This document shows, piece by piece, positions 45,834 through 54,572 of a DNA stretch of 64,000 nucleotides. Within the stretch, counting starts at the first letter, position 1. The number at the start of each line of letters is the position of its first letter. A program made the translations under genes and the position numbers. The notes below the pieces were generated by a model, which was not told the origin of the DNA, ran no database searches, and worked only from the letters and a program-made list of their open reading frames with translations. This DNA is from Brumimicrobium aurantiacum. Its GTDB lineage: Bacteria > Bacteroidota > Bacteroidia > Flavobacteriales_D > Crocinitomicaceae. Location: positions 248,001 to 312,000 of the forward strand of contig NZ_QURB01000003.1 in NCBI RefSeq assembly GCF_003402975.1. Reading direction: 5' to 3'.

Positions 45834-46256
45834 TTAATTCTCCTTTTTCATTAATCTTTCAAGCTCCTTATTAAATCGTTTGAAATTTCTTTTGTTCTTT
45901 CCCCAATCGTAAACTTGGGTAGGTAAAGCACAAATTGACTTAAAACTAATAACTGTAGATTCACCTTTTTGTTGATATTTCAATTCAATGTTTTCTGAAA
46001 AGGACGACATAGAATAGCGGGTTTGTGCATAAAAACGATGGTCAAATTCATCTAGCATCACTTTTCTAAATCTAGCATTTTGTAATGCTTCATTGATGAT
46101 TTTTAAGTTGAGACTTAAATCACCAGAAATAGAAAGTATATCTTGGTATTTACTTGTTAAGGCCAATTCCTTTTTTGTCCAAACTTTATATGCTAACATT
46201 GCGAGTATCACAATTATCGGAATAATCCATCCAAATTTTGCTAAGGCTGCCATCAT
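45834..46256 (-). CDS. Single-pass membrane protein of unknown function
   Basis: 140 residues, with one membrane helix near the N-terminus (about 8-24, FGWIIPIIVILAMLAYKVW) and a soluble domain of ~115 residues containing alternating acidic and aromatic stretches. No family recognised. The start at 46256 places a short N-terminus outside the membrane. It lies in the same orientation as the small genes downstream; upstream is the repeat array at 46325-46500. Confidence 0.65.
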   Translation of the reverse strand: MMAALAKFGWIIPIIVILAMLAYKVWTKKELALTSKYQDILSISGDLSLNLKIINEALQNARFRKVMLDEFDHRFYAQTRYSMSSFSENIELKYQQKGESTVISFKSICALPTQVYDWGKNKRNFKRFNKELERLMKKEN

Positions 46257-46324
46257 AATAGTGTTTTTTTAAGTTGTGTGTTTCAATATATCTTCGAAAA
46301 TAAGAAAAATAAAATAAATGACCT

Positions 46325-46500
46325 TTTTCTAGATTCCACTCATCACATCTCCATTTTTCACTTTTAATTTTTCATTCTTCATTTTTCACTTTTAATTTTC
46401 CATTTATAATTCTTCATTTATCACTTTTCACTTTTCATTTATAATTTTTCATTCTTCATTTATCATTCCATTCATCATTCACCCTCCAACATTCAACAAA
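46325..46500. repeat. AT-rich degenerate repeat array 1
   Basis: Successive units such as TTCATTTTTCACTTTTAATTT and CATTTATAATTCTTCATTT, the same vocabulary as arrays at 49075-49360 and 49760-49975. It ends just before the DUF4293 promoter. Confidence 0.85.
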
Positions 46501-46505
46501 AAAAC

Positions 46506-46513
46506 TATCTTTG
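46506..46513 (+). promoter_or_regulatory. Promoter -7 element of the DUF4293/ABC-F operon
   Basis: TATCTTTG matches TAnnTTTG exactly and lies 14 bases upstream of the ATG at 46528, giving a short leader. Confidence 0.6.
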
Positions 46514-46527
46514 CACAAAAAAAAACT

Positions 46528-47100
46528 ATGATTCAACGCGTTCAATCCATTTATTTATTGTTATCGTTAATTGCTTTGGTTTTCCTAAGTATTGGAACAG
46601 ATGTTTTTGTTACTGAAGTGAGTCAGGAAGGGCAGTTTGATATGACAAACTATGGAAATGTTTATGGTGTTCAAACTGATATTAATCTTCAAGGAGAACT
46701 TTCAGATGAGAATTTAGAATTGTTGAAACAAGCAACTGGAAAGGTTGAAATAACGGAAGAAATGAAAGGAATCCCAAGCTATTATTTCCCGTTTTATTCG
46801 ATTACAATTTTACTTTCAATGTTAACAGTAGTTGTACTTTTAGGATATAAAAACTTAAAAAGACAATTGAAATTAGGACGTTTACTTTTCGTTTTGAATT
46901 TTTTACTTTTTGGAGCAGCAATAGCTCTTTATTATTTAATGAAAGGGAGCACTGTTCCAGAGTCAGCTGAATATGTAACAAGTGCACAATTGAGTTTTGG
47001 TTTTTACTGTATTGCTATAGCATTGGCTTTTTCATTCTTAGCAAATATTGGAATCCGTCGTGATATCAAACTCATCAAATCAATAGATCGTATCCGTTAA
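46528..47100 (+). CDS. DUF4293 membrane protein
   Basis: 190 residues, with the family's opening MIQRVQSIYLLLSLIAL and four membrane helices (about 7-24, 85-106, 115-136, 150-172). The family is confined to Bacteroidota and uncharacterised. Its stop TAA overlaps the ATG of the ABC-F gene by one base (TAATG), so the two are translationally coupled. Confidence 0.88.
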   Translation: MIQRVQSIYLLLSLIALVFLSIGTDVFVTEVSQEGQFDMTNYGNVYGVQTDINLQGELSDENLELLKQATGKVEITEEMKGIPSYYFPFYSITILLSMLTVVVLLGYKNLKRQLKLGRLLFVLNFLLFGAAIALYYLMKGSTVPESAEYVTSAQLSFGFYCIAIALAFSFLANIGIRRDIKLIKSIDRIR

Positions 47101-49004
47101 TGAATTATTTATCAGTTGAACAACTAACGAAAACGTATGGTGACCGTACGATTTTTGAAAATTTAAGCTTTGGAATTGACCAAGGTCAAAAAGTAGCGCT
47201 TGTCGCGAAAAACGGTAGCGGAAAATCAACTTTGTTGCGCTGTTTGATAGGCGAAGAGCATTATGACGATGGTCGAGTGGTTTTTAGAAATGACATCAAC
47301 ATTGCGTATTTAGAGCAATCTGATAAATTAAATCCTGAAAACACGATTTACGAAGAGGTATTTGATCACGATTTACCAAAACTCAATGTTTTTAAGAAAT
47401 ATTCTAAAGCAGTAAGAGATAACGACGAGGAAGGAATGGCCAGTTTATTTGAGGCTGTTTCTGAATTGAATGCATGGGATTTGGATAGTTTGGTAGAACA
47501 AATTTTATCTAAACTTAAATTGCATAATTACGATGCGAAAGTAAGTACACTTTCTGGAGGTCAGCGAAAACGTGTAGCCTTAGCAAAAGTATTGATCGCA
47601 GAACCTGATTTCTTGTTTTTAGATGAGCCAACCAATCACCTCGATTTAGATATGATTGAATGGTTGGAAGAGTATTTATCGAAATCAAATGCCACAATTT
47701 TCATGGTAACGCACGACCGATATTTCTTGGAAGTGATTACAGATGAAATTTATGAGCTTGAAGATGAGCAATTGTACCGTTACAAAGGAAACTTCTCCTA
47801 CTATTTAGAAAAGAAAGCAGAACGAGAAGAGAATTTAGCCGTTGAAGTGGGGAAAGCAAGAAGTCAATTCAAAAAAGAATTGCAATGGATTCGTAGACAA
47901 CCGAAGGCAAGAGGAACAAAGCAAAAAGCGAGAATTGATGCTTTTGGAGACATTAAGAAAAAAGCACATACAAATATAGACAAGGAAGAACTCGAAATTC
48001 CAGTAAAAATGGAACGTTTGGGAACGAAGATTTTGGAATTACATAATATTTCAAAAAGCTATCCCAATTTGAGAATTCTTGACAAGTTAAGTTACACATT
48101 TAAACGTAAGGAACGACTTGGGATTGTTGGTCCAAATGGTGTTGGGAAATCAACATTGTTACGTATTATAACTGGAGAAGAAGAACCGGATGCTGGAAAA
48201 GTGGTAATTGGTGATACTGTGGTTTTTGGTTACTATTCACAAGCCAATATTGAAGTCGATGAAAATAAAAAAGTCATTGATGTAATTCGTGAAGTTGCTG
48301 AATTTATTCCTTTGGAAAAAGGTCGAGAAATGTCGGCAGCACAATTCTTGGAGAAATTTCTTTTCCCGCGCAGTATGCACTATAATTATGTATACAAGTT
48401 GAGTGGGGGAGAACGTCGTCGATTAAAATTGATGAAAGTTTTGATGAGCAATCCTAACTTTTTGATTCTCGATGAGCCAACCAATGATTTGGATATTTAC
48501 ATCCTAAGTGTACTTGAAGATTACTTAAAGCACTTCCAAGGTTGTTTGATTATCGTTTCTCACGACCGTTATTTCATGGATAAGATGGTCGACCATATTT
48601 TTGTTTTTGAGGGCGATGCTCAAATCAAAGATATTACTGGAAACTATACTGCTTTCCGTGAACAATCGAAAAAAGATTTACTCGAAGAACAAGCCGAAAA
48701 GCGTCAAGAAAAAGCGGATGCTGCAAAAGAATCGGCCAAAAAAGCAGAAGAAAAACCTAAAGTAAAAGCAACTAAAAAACCAGCCGAAAAGAAGAAATTA
48801 AGTTTTAAAGAAAAGCAAGAGTTTGAGGCCTTAGATGCGGAAGTAGAAGCTTTGGAAACAGAGAAAGAAAACCTAACAGCTATTTTATCAAGTGGCGAGG
48901 CGACTTCAGATGAATTGAATGAATCAAGTAAAAGATTAGGAGAGCTAATGCAAGAATTAGAAGCCAAGACAGAGCGTTGGATGGAGTTGGCTGAATTTGC
49001 TTAG
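47100..49004 (+). CDS. ABC-F family ATPase (Uup-like)
   Basis: 634 residues, two ABC domains without membrane segments. First domain: Walker A AKNGSGKST at about 34-42, signature LSGGQRKRVALA, Walker B FLFLDEPTNHLDLD. Second domain: GPNGVGKST at about 348-356, LSGGERRRLKL, LILDEPTNDLDI. The C-terminal ~90 residues are a Lys/Glu-rich coiled coil (as in Uup). ABC-F proteins act on ribosomes or branched DNA rather than transport. It is coupled to DUF4293 by a one-base overlap. Confidence 0.93.
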   Translation: MNYLSVEQLTKTYGDRTIFENLSFGIDQGQKVALVAKNGSGKSTLLRCLIGEEHYDDGRVVFRNDINIAYLEQSDKLNPENTIYEEVFDHDLPKLNVFKKYSKAVRDNDEEGMASLFEAVSELNAWDLDSLVEQILSKLKLHNYDAKVSTLSGGQRKRVALAKVLIAEPDFLFLDEPTNHLDLDMIEWLEEYLSKSNATIFMVTHDRYFLEVITDEIYELEDEQLYRYKGNFSYYLEKKAEREENLAVEVGKARSQFKKELQWIRRQPKARGTKQKARIDAFGDIKKKAHTNIDKEELEIPVKMERLGTKILELHNISKSYPNLRILDKLSYTFKRKERLGIVGPNGVGKSTLLRIITGEEEPDAGKVVIGDTVVFGYYSQANIEVDENKKVIDVIREVAEFIPLEKGREMSAAQFLEKFLFPRSMHYNYVYKLSGGERRRLKLMKVLMSNPNFLILDEPTNDLDIYILSVLEDYLKHFQGCLIIVSHDRYFMDKMVDHIFVFEGDAQIKDITGNYTAFREQSKKDLLEEQAEKRQEKADAAKESAKKAEEKPKVKATKKPAEKKKLSFKEKQEFEALDAEVEALETEKENLTAILSSGEATSDELNESSKRLGELMQELEAKTERWMELAEFA

Positions 49005-49350
49005 TGAATGAAAAATGGAAAATTAGATACAGTCTACGTGATTGACACAATTAATCCGAAAGTTCTCTGATGAAAGTGTATTTATAATTCTTCATTTCTC
49101 ACTTTCCATTTTCTATTCTTCATTTTTCATTCTTCACTTTTAATTTATAATTCTTCATTCTTCATTCTTCATTTTTCACTTTACGTTTTTAATTTATAAT
49201 TCTTCATTCTTCATTTTTCATTCTTCACTTTTAATTTATAATTCTCCATTTTTCATTCTTCATTTTTCACTTTACGTTTTTCATTTATAATCTTTTATTC
49301 TTCATTTAAAATTAATCTTCCCTCACTTTTCATTTATAATTTCTCATTCT
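49005..49350. other. Intergenic region with repeat array 2
   Basis: 346 bases. It begins with a short reverse-oriented copy (GAATGAAAAATGGAAAATTAG) and consists mostly of the array at 49075-49360. No gene is seen. Confidence 0.7.
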
Positions 49351-49360
49351 TCATTTTTTA
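49075..49360. repeat. AT-rich degenerate repeat array 2 (3' side of the four-helix-bundle gene)
   Basis: More than a dozen units of TTCATTTTTCACTTTTAATTTATAATTC-like composition in one orientation, with a repeated larger unit containing CACTTTACGTTTTT twice. The array runs into the stop codon of the four-helix-bundle gene: the complementary AAAAATGAAG supplies the TGA. Confidence 0.85.
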
Positions 49361-49722
49361 TATAAGCTCTTCTTCACTGTTTTTATAGAACTCACTAACA
49401 TTGAAATCAATTCCTTACATTGTTCTTGTAATTTTGTAAAATCATCATTGCATAAGTAACCAGTGTCTTTTAACAACATTAACCAATAATCAGTTTCGTT
49501 TGCTTCTTTAAGGGATACAGTATATTTGTTAATGAAATCGGCTTTGCTAGCAGCGAATTCCCCTTCTCTTATCAAAGCTCCAATGGCTGTCCCAGAACGT
49601 AGTATTTGTTTACTTAGAACGTATTCTTTTTTCTTAGAAACTAAATCTTGACTAAGCCTCACAATTTTTATTGCAAATGTGAAACTCTTCTCTTTAAGTG
49701 GGTTAGGTCTTTTTTTAATCAT
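49351..49722 (-). CDS. Four-helix-bundle protein (S23/Avd-like family)
   Basis: 123 residues. The pattern matches the four-helix-bundle family named after 23S rRNA intervening-sequence proteins, related in fold to Avd of diversity-generating retroelements: FTFAIKIVRLSQDL helix 1, YVLSKQILRSGTAIGALIREGE (Q..RSGT.I..NI.EG-like) helix 2, KADFINKYTVSLKEANETDYWLMLL helix 3 and a C-terminal helix ending SIKTVKKSLYKK. Function is unknown for most members. The gene is enclosed between two copies of the same AT-rich repeat array, and the 3' array overlaps its stop codon, suggesting the gene and repeats move or spread together. Confidence 0.88.
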   Translation of the reverse strand: MIKKRPNPLKEKSFTFAIKIVRLSQDLVSKKKEYVLSKQILRSGTAIGALIREGEFAASKADFINKYTVSLKEANETDYWLMLLKDTGYLCNDDFTKLQEQCKELISMLVSSIKTVKKSLYKK

Positions 49723-49759
49723 ATTCTAATATAAGAATTTTAATTGTCTTTTGAAAGCT

Positions 49760-49975
49760 CCTTATAATTTTTCACTTTTCACTTTTCATTTATAATTTTT
49801 AATTCTTCATTTTTCATTCTTCATTCTTCACTTTTCATTTATAATTTTTCATTTTTAATTCTTCATTTTCCATTTTTCATTCATAATTTTTAATTCTTCA
49901 CTTTTAATTTATAATTCTTCATTTTTCACTGTTCATTTATAATTCTTCATTTTTCACTTTTAAATTTTTCATTAA
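49760..49975. repeat. AT-rich degenerate repeat array 3 (5' side of the four-helix-bundle gene)
   Basis: Same units and same orientation as array 2 (CATTTATAATTTTTCATTTTTAATTCTTCA and similar short variants). It ends ~15 bases before the rpsP -7 element. Confidence 0.85.
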
Positions 49976-49990
49976 TCAAATAAATACCAC

Positions 49991-49998
49991 TATATTTG
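49991..49998 (+). promoter_or_regulatory. Promoter -7 element of rpsP-rimM
   Basis: TATATTTG matches TAnnTTTG exactly, 57 bases upstream of the rpsP ATG. Confidence 0.6.
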
Positions 49999-50025
49999 CA
50001 CCCTTATAAATAAATATTATTAATC

Positions 50026-50040
50026 GGAGTTTCGAACTCC
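50026..50040 (+). promoter_or_regulatory. Hairpin in the rpsP leader
   Basis: GGAGTT and AACTCC pair perfectly around TCG, 16 bases upstream of the rpsP ATG. It could be a leader regulatory structure or a weak ribosomal protein binding element; the sequence alone does not tell. Confidence 0.4.
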
Positions 50041-50055
50041 AACCAATAAAACATT

Positions 50056-50601
50056 ATGGCAACAAAAATTAGATTGCAAAGACACGGTAAGAAAGGATAT
50101 GCTTTTTACCACGTAGTAGCGGCAGATTCACGTGCACCACGTGATGGACGTTTTATCGAAAAATTGGGTACTTACAACCCAAACACAAATCCAGCAACAA
50201 TTGACCTTGATTTTGATAAAACATTATCATGGGTTTCTAAAGGAGCTGAGATGTCTGATACAGCACGTGCGATTCTTTCGTATAGAGGTGTATTGTACAA
50301 AAATCACTTACTTAGAGGTGTAGCAAAAGGAGCTTTAACTGAAGCTGATGTTGAGAAAAAATTCGAAGCATGGTTGAATGATAAAGACGCTAAAATTTCT
50401 AAGAAATCTGAAGGTTTATCTGATTCAATGAAGAAAGCAGAAGCAGATCGTTTAGCTGCAGAGCGTAAAGTAAACGAAGAAAGAGCTGCTGCAATTGCTG
50501 CAAAGAATGCACCTGAGGAAGTAGAAGAAGAAACTCCAGCTGAAGAAGGTGGTGAAGAAGCTCCTGCTGAAGAAAAAACAGACGAAACAGAAGAAAAATA
50601 A
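50056..50601 (+). CDS. rpsP: 30S ribosomal protein S16 with long acidic C-terminal tail
   Basis: 181 residues. The first ~80 residues are a normal S16 ([44 protein letters not shown]). The family is usually 80-90 residues; here ~100 extra residues follow, ending in an Ala/Glu-rich tail ([20 protein letters not shown]). Such tails are common in Bacteroidota. It is followed 21 bases later by rimM, the factor for maturation of the 30S subunit. Confidence 0.95.
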   Translation: MATKIRLQRHGKKGYAFYHVVAADSRAPRDGRFIEKLGTYNPNTNPATIDLDFDKTLSWVSKGAEMSDTARAILSYRGVLYKNHLLRGVAKGALTEADVEKKFEAWLNDKDAKISKKSEGLSDSMKKAEADRLAAERKVNEERAAAIAAKNAPEEVEEETPAEEGGEEAPAEEKTDETEEK

Positions 50602-50622
50602 TTCTTACAATCGTTAAAGAAA

Positions 50623-51159
50623 ATGAATAAAGCAGATTGCTTTAATTTAGGTTACGTAGCGAAACTTCACAGTTATAAAGGTGAAGTTTCGCTTTTTTTT
50701 GATGCGACAGATCCAGAAAAGTACGCTAACCTTGACGCCGTATTTATTGACGTAGACGGAATTCTAACACCTTTCTTTGTAGAGAAAATCACAATGAAGG
50801 ACAAAGGATTTGCGAAAGTCAAATTTGAAGGTGTCGACTCTGAAAAGGATGCACGAATCATTCTTAAAAAGGAACTTTTCCTTCCCCTACAAGTACTACC
50901 TGAGTTAACAGGTAAACATTTCTATGATCACGAAATTATTGGTTTTGCAGTAATCGATGAAGTATATGGCGAAGTAGGCGAGGTTGTTCAAGTTTTAGAT
51001 TATAAAATCAACCCTTTATTGCAGGTGCAAAATACACAACTTGACAAAGAAGTGTTATTGCCTTTAGGAAATGATTTAGTGCAAAAAGTGGATCGTGAAA
51101 AGAAAGAATTGCACGTCAAAGCCACTGCAGGATTGATCGAAATGTATTTGGAATCGTAG
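50623..51159 (+). CDS. rimM: 16S rRNA processing protein RimM
   Basis: 178 residues, the usual length. N-terminal beta-barrel opening (FNLGYVAKLHSYKGEVSLFFD at about 7-27) and the PRC-barrel part (GFAVIDEVYGEVGEVVQVLDY), ending in PLGNDLVQKVDREKKELHV. RimM binds the 30S head and S19 during assembly. It is directly downstream of rpsP, the conserved order; the trmD gene usually next is not here. Confidence 0.95.
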   Translation: MNKADCFNLGYVAKLHSYKGEVSLFFDATDPEKYANLDAVFIDVDGILTPFFVEKITMKDKGFAKVKFEGVDSEKDARIILKKELFLPLQVLPELTGKHFYDHEIIGFAVIDEVYGEVGEVVQVLDYKINPLLQVQNTQLDKEVLLPLGNDLVQKVDREKKELHVKATAGLIEMYLES

Positions 51160-51247
51160 GGACGATTTTCAATTTGTCCATACCAATTCCAAATGGCCCC
51201 AAACCAATATCAATTTCCATTTTTGAATATCAAAAACCTCCCTTTTT

Positions 51248-51955
51248 ATGAGCATATTCAAATTCAAAAAATTTAATGTTCACCAGGATAATGTCCCGCA
51301 AAAAGTAGGAACGGATGCAATGGTTTTAGGGGCTATGATAGATCCATCAAATCAGCCTAAAAAAATACTAGATGTTGGAACGGGTTGTGGAGTAATCGCT
51401 TTAATGTTAGCGCAAAAATATCCAGGTTCGCAGGTTACAGGACTCGATATTGACGAAAAAGCAATTGCACAAGCAAAAATCAATTTTGAAGAAGCAAATA
51501 GAGGACAACTCAATGCCGATTTCTCAGCAATACATCAAGATTTTTTATCTTATTCTCCAGATTTACCACTAGATTTAATTGTTTCCAATCCACCGTATTT
51601 CAATACCAAAATGCCATCTGAAAATGAACAACGTAGTTTGGCCCGTCATGAAAACAGTATGTCACTCGAAGGTTTTATTGACCATTCTACTAATCTATTA
51701 AGTGACAATGGTGAATTATGGATGATCATTCCTGCAGAAAGAACAGCATCCTTGGTTGAAAGTAGCAAAATACTAAAGCTAATTCGACAAATACGTATTT
51801 TCGGTAAGCCTGGAAGACATGTAAGAGATGTGGTCGTGTTTTCAAAAAGACAACCTAGGTTTATCGAGTCTTCTTTAACAATTAGAGATGATGAGAATAA
51901 TTATACAGAGGAGTATAAAGAACTGACGATTGATTTCCATTTTAATCAACTATAA
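51248..51955 (+). CDS. tRNA1(Val) A37 N6-methyltransferase-like (TrmN6/YfiC)
   Basis: 235 residues. The start MSIFKFKKFNVHQDNVPQKVGTDAMVLGAMI is typical of the YfiC group. SAM motif I LDVGTGCGVIALMLA at about 41-55, acidic motif LDIDEKAI, and motif IV NPPYF at about 114-118. YfiC methylates A37 of tRNA1Val in E. coli. It is ~90 bases after rimM with no clear promoter, so readthrough from that operon is plausible. Confidence 0.88.
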   Translation: MSIFKFKKFNVHQDNVPQKVGTDAMVLGAMIDPSNQPKKILDVGTGCGVIALMLAQKYPGSQVTGLDIDEKAIAQAKINFEEANRGQLNADFSAIHQDFLSYSPDLPLDLIVSNPPYFNTKMPSENEQRSLARHENSMSLEGFIDHSTNLLSDNGELWMIIPAERTASLVESSKILKLIRQIRIFGKPGRHVRDVVVFSKRQPRFIESSLTIRDDENNYTEEYKELTIDFHFNQL

Positions 51956-51993
51956 GTTCAATATTAAAATGAAGTATTTTTAATTGTGAATTA

Positions 51994-52821
51994 TCAATTC
52001 TCAATTGAAAACTCCACTTCATAACTCGTATGTCTACGTATATTCATCACGCGGTCACCATCCAAAATAAAGTACTGTCCTTTAATTCCTTTTAATGTGC
52101 CAGATATTTCTGGAAGCTTGTCGAGATTAACGCTTTTGATTTTAACAGGATATTCTATAACCGGATAATTGATATCTGTTACTTCATCTTCATCTGTGAT
52201 GTATTGTGCGAGATCCTCAGGTAAAGCTTCTTCGAGTTCCCATTTCGTTTCTTCAAGATCAATGTTTTCATCAACTTCATTACGCAACATTTTTCGCCAA
52301 TTGGTTTTATCTGTAAACTGAGATTTTAAAGCAACTTCCAAAACTCCAGCTAAATATCGATTCGGTGTTTCAGCTAGTTGTATCGCTTCATTTGCACCTT
52401 GATCTATCCATCGAGTCGGAATTTGCGTTTCTCTTGTTACACCGACTTTAATTACGTCGCTAGCTGCAAGGTAGACAACATGTGGTTGATTGTGGTTCCT
52501 CTCTTCCCACTCAACATCTCTCCCTTCACCGAGGTGAGCTTTACACAATTCAGGTCGAATGATACATTCTGCAGATTCTGGAGCGTCTTTAAAACAAGTA
52601 TAACAAAATCCTTGATTAAATGAAGTTTTGGTCTTTTTACCACATTTTTTGCAGAAAATATTTCCCTCAAATTGAAAGTTAACTCGTTTTCCTATTAATT
52701 CATTGGCAGAAATTAATTGCTCTTCACCAGTCTTTGTATTATGAAATTTAAGTTGATAATGTACGTTGTTTTCATCATCAAGTGAAACGTTCATTTTTCT
52801 CAATTCTCCTTTAATATTCAT
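51994..52821 (-). CDS. DUF2797 protein with zinc-finger-like motif
   Basis: 275 residues. The CKKCGKKTKTSFNQGFCYTCF stretch near residues 57-77 gives two CxxC pairs spaced for a zinc ribbon, followed by ECIIRPELCKAHLG and QPHVVYLAASDVIKVGVTRE, the conserved core of DUF2797. A GIY-YIG-like VYLA..VIKVGVT pattern is also visible. Function is not established. Convergent with the methyltransferase gene. Confidence 0.85.
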   Translation of the reverse strand: MNIKGELRKMNVSLDDENNVHYQLKFHNTKTGEEQLISANELIGKRVNFQFEGNIFCKKCGKKTKTSFNQGFCYTCFKDAPESAECIIRPELCKAHLGEGRDVEWEERNHNQPHVVYLAASDVIKVGVTRETQIPTRWIDQGANEAIQLAETPNRYLAGVLEVALKSQFTDKTNWRKMLRNEVDENIDLEETKWELEEALPEDLAQYITDEDEVTDINYPVIEYPVKIKSVNLDKLPEISGTLKGIKGQYFILDGDRVMNIRRHTSYEVEFSIEN

Positions 52822-52940
52822 TTTGAAAGTGTTTTATTCTAATTAGATAAAAGCTATATCGCAATGGATTTTGCCAAAATATTTAAGATAACTTTAGTGT
52901 GCGATTGAAACTTTAATTATGTAGTTGACAGAATTAATTC

Positions 52941-54572
52941 TTAAAACAACATACCTACCATTGTAGCTGTTAACATACAAGCCAAAGTTCCTGCAATTAA
53001 TGAGAGTACACCATAACGTGCCAAAATAGGCTTCTTGTCAGGTGCAATTGCTCCAATACCTCCAACTTGAATTCCAATTGAAGCAAAATTTGCAAAACCA
53101 CACAAGACATAGGTTCCAATGATTACCGATTTAGCTGAAATCTCGTCTTGTAATTCCCCTAAATGTGGATAAGCAACAAATTCATTAATGATTGTTTTTT
53201 CACCAAGTAATTGTCCAATAATCATGGTGTCTTGCCAAGGAACTCCCATTAACCATGCGATTGGAGAGAGGGCGTTACCTACAATATATTGAAAAGATAA
53301 TTCAGTATATAAAGTTGAACTATTGGCAATGATTTCATTTAATCCAGTATAGTGTCCTACTTTTCCTAACATGAAATTCGCAAGAGCGATCAATGAAATA
53401 AATACGATTAACATTGCAGCAACATTTACTGCCAATTTTAAACCATCTGTTGTACCATTTGCGATAGCTTCGAGTGCGTTTACACCCAATTTGTCTTTGG
53501 GTACAGTTAAATCCTTATTGATTTTTTCAGTTTCGGGTAATAATATTTTTGAAAAAACGATTGCTGCCGGAGCAGACATTAATGAAGCGGTCAATAAGTG
53601 TTTAGCAAAGAAAACTTTTTGTTCTGGATCGTCTCCTCCTAAAAATCCAATATATGCAGCCAATACACCACCTGCAATAGTTGCCATTCCTCCCGCCATT
53701 AGACAAAGGATTTCACTATTGGTCATTTTACTCAAATAAGGTTTTACGAGTAAAGGAGCTTCTGTTTGACCAAGAAATACATTTCCCGCTGCTGATACAC
53801 TTTCAGCACCAGATAAACCCATTAACCTTTTCATAACCCAAGCCATTCCATATACTACACGTTGTAGGATTCCCCAATAGTATAGCAGACTTGTTAATGC
53901 AGAAAAGAAAATAACTGACGGTAAAACCCAAGTCACAAAGTTTTTAACGAGCGGAGACATTTCTCCGGTGATCACACTACTGAAAACAAACATTGCTCCT
54001 TCGTGGGCCATGTCTACTACTTTCACAAAAGCCTGAGAAATAAAGTCAAAACCTGTTTCAATTAGAGGAACTTTTAGAATAAGTAAAGCCAAGACAATTT
54101 GCAATAAAATTCCTTTTGCAACAAGTGGCCAATTGATTCTTTTTTTATTCTTACTTAGAAGAAATGCGATTAACAATAATGCAGCAACACCTAATATTCC
54201 ACGGAAAATTCCTCCCCAAGAAAAGGATGCAGCTAAAGTTTTGTTTTCTTTTAAGTAGGTAATTCTTTCTTTTTCTTTTTCAAGGGCAAATTTTCCTTCT
54301 TCTTGCGTAAGTATAGGGAAAATCTCAGTAGTTGTCGAGGAGTCTTCAATGCTTGAAAGTATAAGCTTATTGTCCTCGAGAATATAGTCACCACTTTTTT
54401 GAGAAGTTAATATGGTGTCGTTGGTTTTAAAAGTCCCGTTTTCATTTAATTGAAGCGAGAACTTTCTTCTAAACCATTCTTGATCTTCTGCCTGAGCAAA
54501 GACACATGTAAATGTCGTGATCAAGAATATAAAAAGGAGTGTTGATCTACGAAGTGCGTTTATTGATTTCAT
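52941..54572 (-). CDS. NupC-family concentrative nucleoside transporter with exported N-terminal domain
   Basis: 543 residues. Residues ~150-543 are a NupC/CNT transporter: KGILLQIVLALLILKVP start, GQTEAPLLVKPYL at about 279-291 and FASIGIQVGGIGAIAPDKK near the end, with ~8-10 membrane segments. The ~110 residues before it are unusual: a signal peptide (LLFIFLITTFTCVFAQ) and a small beta-rich domain (FSLQLNENGTFKTND.. YILEDNKLILS), presumably periplasmic and lipocalin-like. E. coli NupC is ~400 residues. The start lies inside the upstream nuclease gene, a 26-base overlap. Confidence 0.9.
   Translation of the reverse strand: MKSINALRRSTLLFIFLITTFTCVFAQAEDQEWFRRKFSLQLNENGTFKTNDTILTSQKSGDYILEDNKLILSSIEDSSTTTEIFPILTQEEGKFALEKEKERITYLKENKTLAASFSWGGIFRGILGVAALLLIAFLLSKNKKRINWPLVAKGILLQIVLALLILKVPLIETGFDFISQAFVKVVDMAHEGAMFVFSSVITGEMSPLVKNFVTWVLPSVIFFSALTSLLYYWGILQRVVYGMAWVMKRLMGLSGAESVSAAGNVFLGQTEAPLLVKPYLSKMTNSEILCLMAGGMATIAGGVLAAYIGFLGGDDPEQKVFFAKHLLTASLMSAPAAIVFSKILLPETEKINKDLTVPKDKLGVNALEAIANGTTDGLKLAVNVAAMLIVFISLIALANFMLGKVGHYTGLNEIIANSSTLYTELSFQYIVGNALSPIAWLMGVPWQDTMIIGQLLGEKTIINEFVAYPHLGELQDEISAKSVIIGTYVLCGFANFASIGIQVGGIGAIAPDKKPILARYGVLSLIAGTLACMLTATMVGMLF

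Larger units (their letters stand above)
49723..50055. other. Intergenic region with repeat array 3 and the rpsP leader
   Basis: 333 bases: ~40 bases of upstream region for the four-helix-bundle gene, the repeat array at 49760-49975, the rpsP promoter at 49991-49998 and a leader hairpin at 50026-50040. No gene. Confidence 0.7.

Noticed and set aside
49075-49975. CRISPR or large ORFs in the AT-rich arrays
   Set aside because: No constant repeat-spacer pattern; open frames there are random low-complexity translations.
50026-50040. tRNA T-arm-like motif (TTCGAACTCC) in the rpsP leader
   Set aside because: There is no acceptor stem or anticodon arm around it; a simple hairpin explains it.
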